Shown piece by piece: positions 62,979 to 64,000 of a stretch of 64,000 bases of DNA; position 1 is the stretch's first letter, and every line of letters starts with the position of its first letter. The notes under the pieces are model-generated. The model searched no databases. It worked only from the letters and a program-made list of their open reading frames with translations, and was not told the origin of the DNA. The stretch is from Planctomycetota bacterium (GTDB taxonomy: Bacteria; Planctomycetota; UBA1135; UBA2386). A program made the position numbers and the translations under genes. Location: NCBI GenBank assembly GCA_029936315.1, contig JAPYTD010000021.1, positions 1 through 64,000 of the forward strand, in the 5' to 3' direction.

Positions 62979-64000
62979 GCGAAGCGCGCGAACGTGTCTT
63001 GGTCGTCGATGACGAGCCGGACCTGGCAGAGTCGTGTGCGTACTTCCTGGAGCGAGCCGGCTACGAGGCGCGCACCGCCGTGTCGGCACCCGAAGCGCTG
63101 GAGCTTCTGCAGAAGGAATCGTTCGGCGTCGTGGTCAGCGATGTGCGCATGCCGCGCATGAGTGGCATGGAGTTGCTAAGTGCGATCCGCCAGCGCGACC
63201 CCGACATCGAAGTACTGCTGCTGACCGGCTATCCGGATTTGCAGATGGCGGTGTCGGCGATCAAGCAAGGTGCCTTTGACTACCTGGCCAAGCCATACGG
63301 CGAAGAAGAGCTGATCGAACGCGTCGGCAAGGCAATGGCGCACCGACGCGTCAAGGATCAGAACGAAGGCCTGCGCGAGCGGTTGCGCTCGGGTGTGGCG
63401 GGCCGGCGCTTGATCCACACTTCGAAGTCGTTCGGCGAGGCAATCGCGATGCTTGAGCGTGCCGCCCGCACGACAGCTTCGGTTTTGCTGATCGGCGAGA
63501 GTGGCACGGGCAAGGAGTTGCTCGCGCACCATCTGCATGATTCGAGTGATCGCGCGGACAAGCCGTTTGTGCCAGTCGACTGCGCGTCGATTCCGGCGGA
63601 CTTGTTTGAGAGCGAACTGTTTGGCCACAAGATGGGTGCGTTTACCGGGGCCTCGACCGACAAGCCCGGCCTGTTCCAGGTCGCCGACGGCGGCACCTTG
63701 TTCCTTGATGAGTTGGGGGAGTTGCCGCTCGAGTTCCAATCCAAGCTGTTGCGCACGATTCAGGAGCGCACGGTGCGGCCTGTGGGCAGCAGCAGCGAGC
63801 GGGCCGTCGACGTGCGCATCGTCGCGGCGTCCAACCGCGATTTGCAGAAGGAAGTTGAGCAAGGCAACTTCCGTGCGGACCTGTTCTACCGGCTCGATGT
63901 TGTGCGCATCGCCGTGCCGCCGCTGCGCGATCGCCAAGGAGACGTCGACGTGCTGGTCGCGCACCTGCTCGAGCGCTTTGGCAAGCAGGCAGGTATCACG
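62975..64000 (+). CDS. NtrC-type sigma-54 response regulator, cut by window end
   Basis: At least 342 residues from GTG 62975, open to the last base. Receiver domain (about 6-120): VVDDEPD, phosphosite VSDVRMPRMSG, Thr in LLTGYP and Lys in LAKPYG. The AAA+ domain starts near 145 with GESGTGKE (Walker A), GAFTGA for sigma-54 contact, and GGTLFLDELGEL (Walker B). The C-terminal DNA-binding domain is outside the window. It should activate sigma-54 promoters when phosphorylated. No partner kinase is seen here. Confidence 0.93.
   Translation, partial: MSEARERVLVVDDEPDLAESCAYFLERAGYEARTAVSAPEALELLQKESFGVVVSDVRMPRMSGMELLSAIRQRDPDIEVLLLTGYPDLQMAVSAIKQGAFDYLAKPYGEEELIERVGKAMAHRRVKDQNEGLRERLRSGVAGRRLIHTSKSFGEAIAMLERAARTTASVLLIGESGTGKELLAHHLHDSSDRADKPFVPVDCASIPADLFESELFGHKMGAFTGASTDKPGLFQVADGGTLFLDELGELPLEFQSKLLRTIQERTVRPVGSSSERAVDVRIVAASNRDLQKEVEQGNFRADLFYRLDVVRIAVPPLRDRQGDVDVLVAHLLERFGKQAGIT

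Overview
The window looks like the chromosome of a high-GC, Gram-negative bacterium, most probably a planctomycete. The best single clue is the protein at 28806-31418, which joins a beta-propeller to a CxxCH cytochrome site in the architecture typical of Planctomycetota and relatives. Supporting clues are many signal-peptide and lipoprotein genes, a PQQ-type propeller, and a large secreted amidase with extra modules. The lineage is an inference. I see no rRNA, tRNA, CRISPR array, insertion sequence or prophage. About 53 protein genes are packed on both strands, many in short operons with ATGA or GTGA stop/start overlaps (near 4721, 13397, 16750, 31415, 33742, 48378 and 62975).

Layout. 1-2600: a STAS protein with a C-terminal PilZ-like half faces a GAF-SpoIIE phosphatase, a partner-switching signalling pair. 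2800-11750: housekeeping (WecA/TagO-type sugar-phosphate transferase, nadD, rsmG, miaA, metallophosphoesterase, yidC) and a degenerate histidine kinase. 11890-17230: a glycosyltransferase followed by a glycosyltransferase-FemAB fusion, then a gmhB-type phosphatase and a PEGA lipoprotein. 17500-33970: secreted or membrane proteins (SH3-like, TPR metallopeptidase, GT39-like, TraB-like, M28 peptidase, cytochrome propeller), mixed with radC, an RqcH/NFACT protein, ndk, and an ABC-F ATPase overlapping a VF530 gene.

34026-44680: gnd, a HEAT-type protein, prfC, an M50 protease, a DEAD-box helicase, an EboA-like plus TatD-like (EboB-like) pair, and lgt. 44822-51229: a large Ig-like lipoprotein, queC-folP, and a coiled-coil protein followed by a divergent MreB-like actin. 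51321-64000: a multidomain amidase, a PhyH oxygenase, chorismate mutase, an esterase, a PQQ propeller, a U32 protein, purD, a Fur-family regulator, and an NtrC-type regulator cut by the window end.

The points most worth following up are: (1) the coiled-coil/actin-like operon; (2) the STAS-PilZ-like/phosphatase pair; (3) the compact eboA-eboB pair; (4) a recurring pattern in which short tandem repeats, often including the stop codon, sit at gene 3' ends; and (5) degenerate signalling and glycosyltransferase domains that have lost catalytic residues. All functions are read from sequence motifs without database searches.
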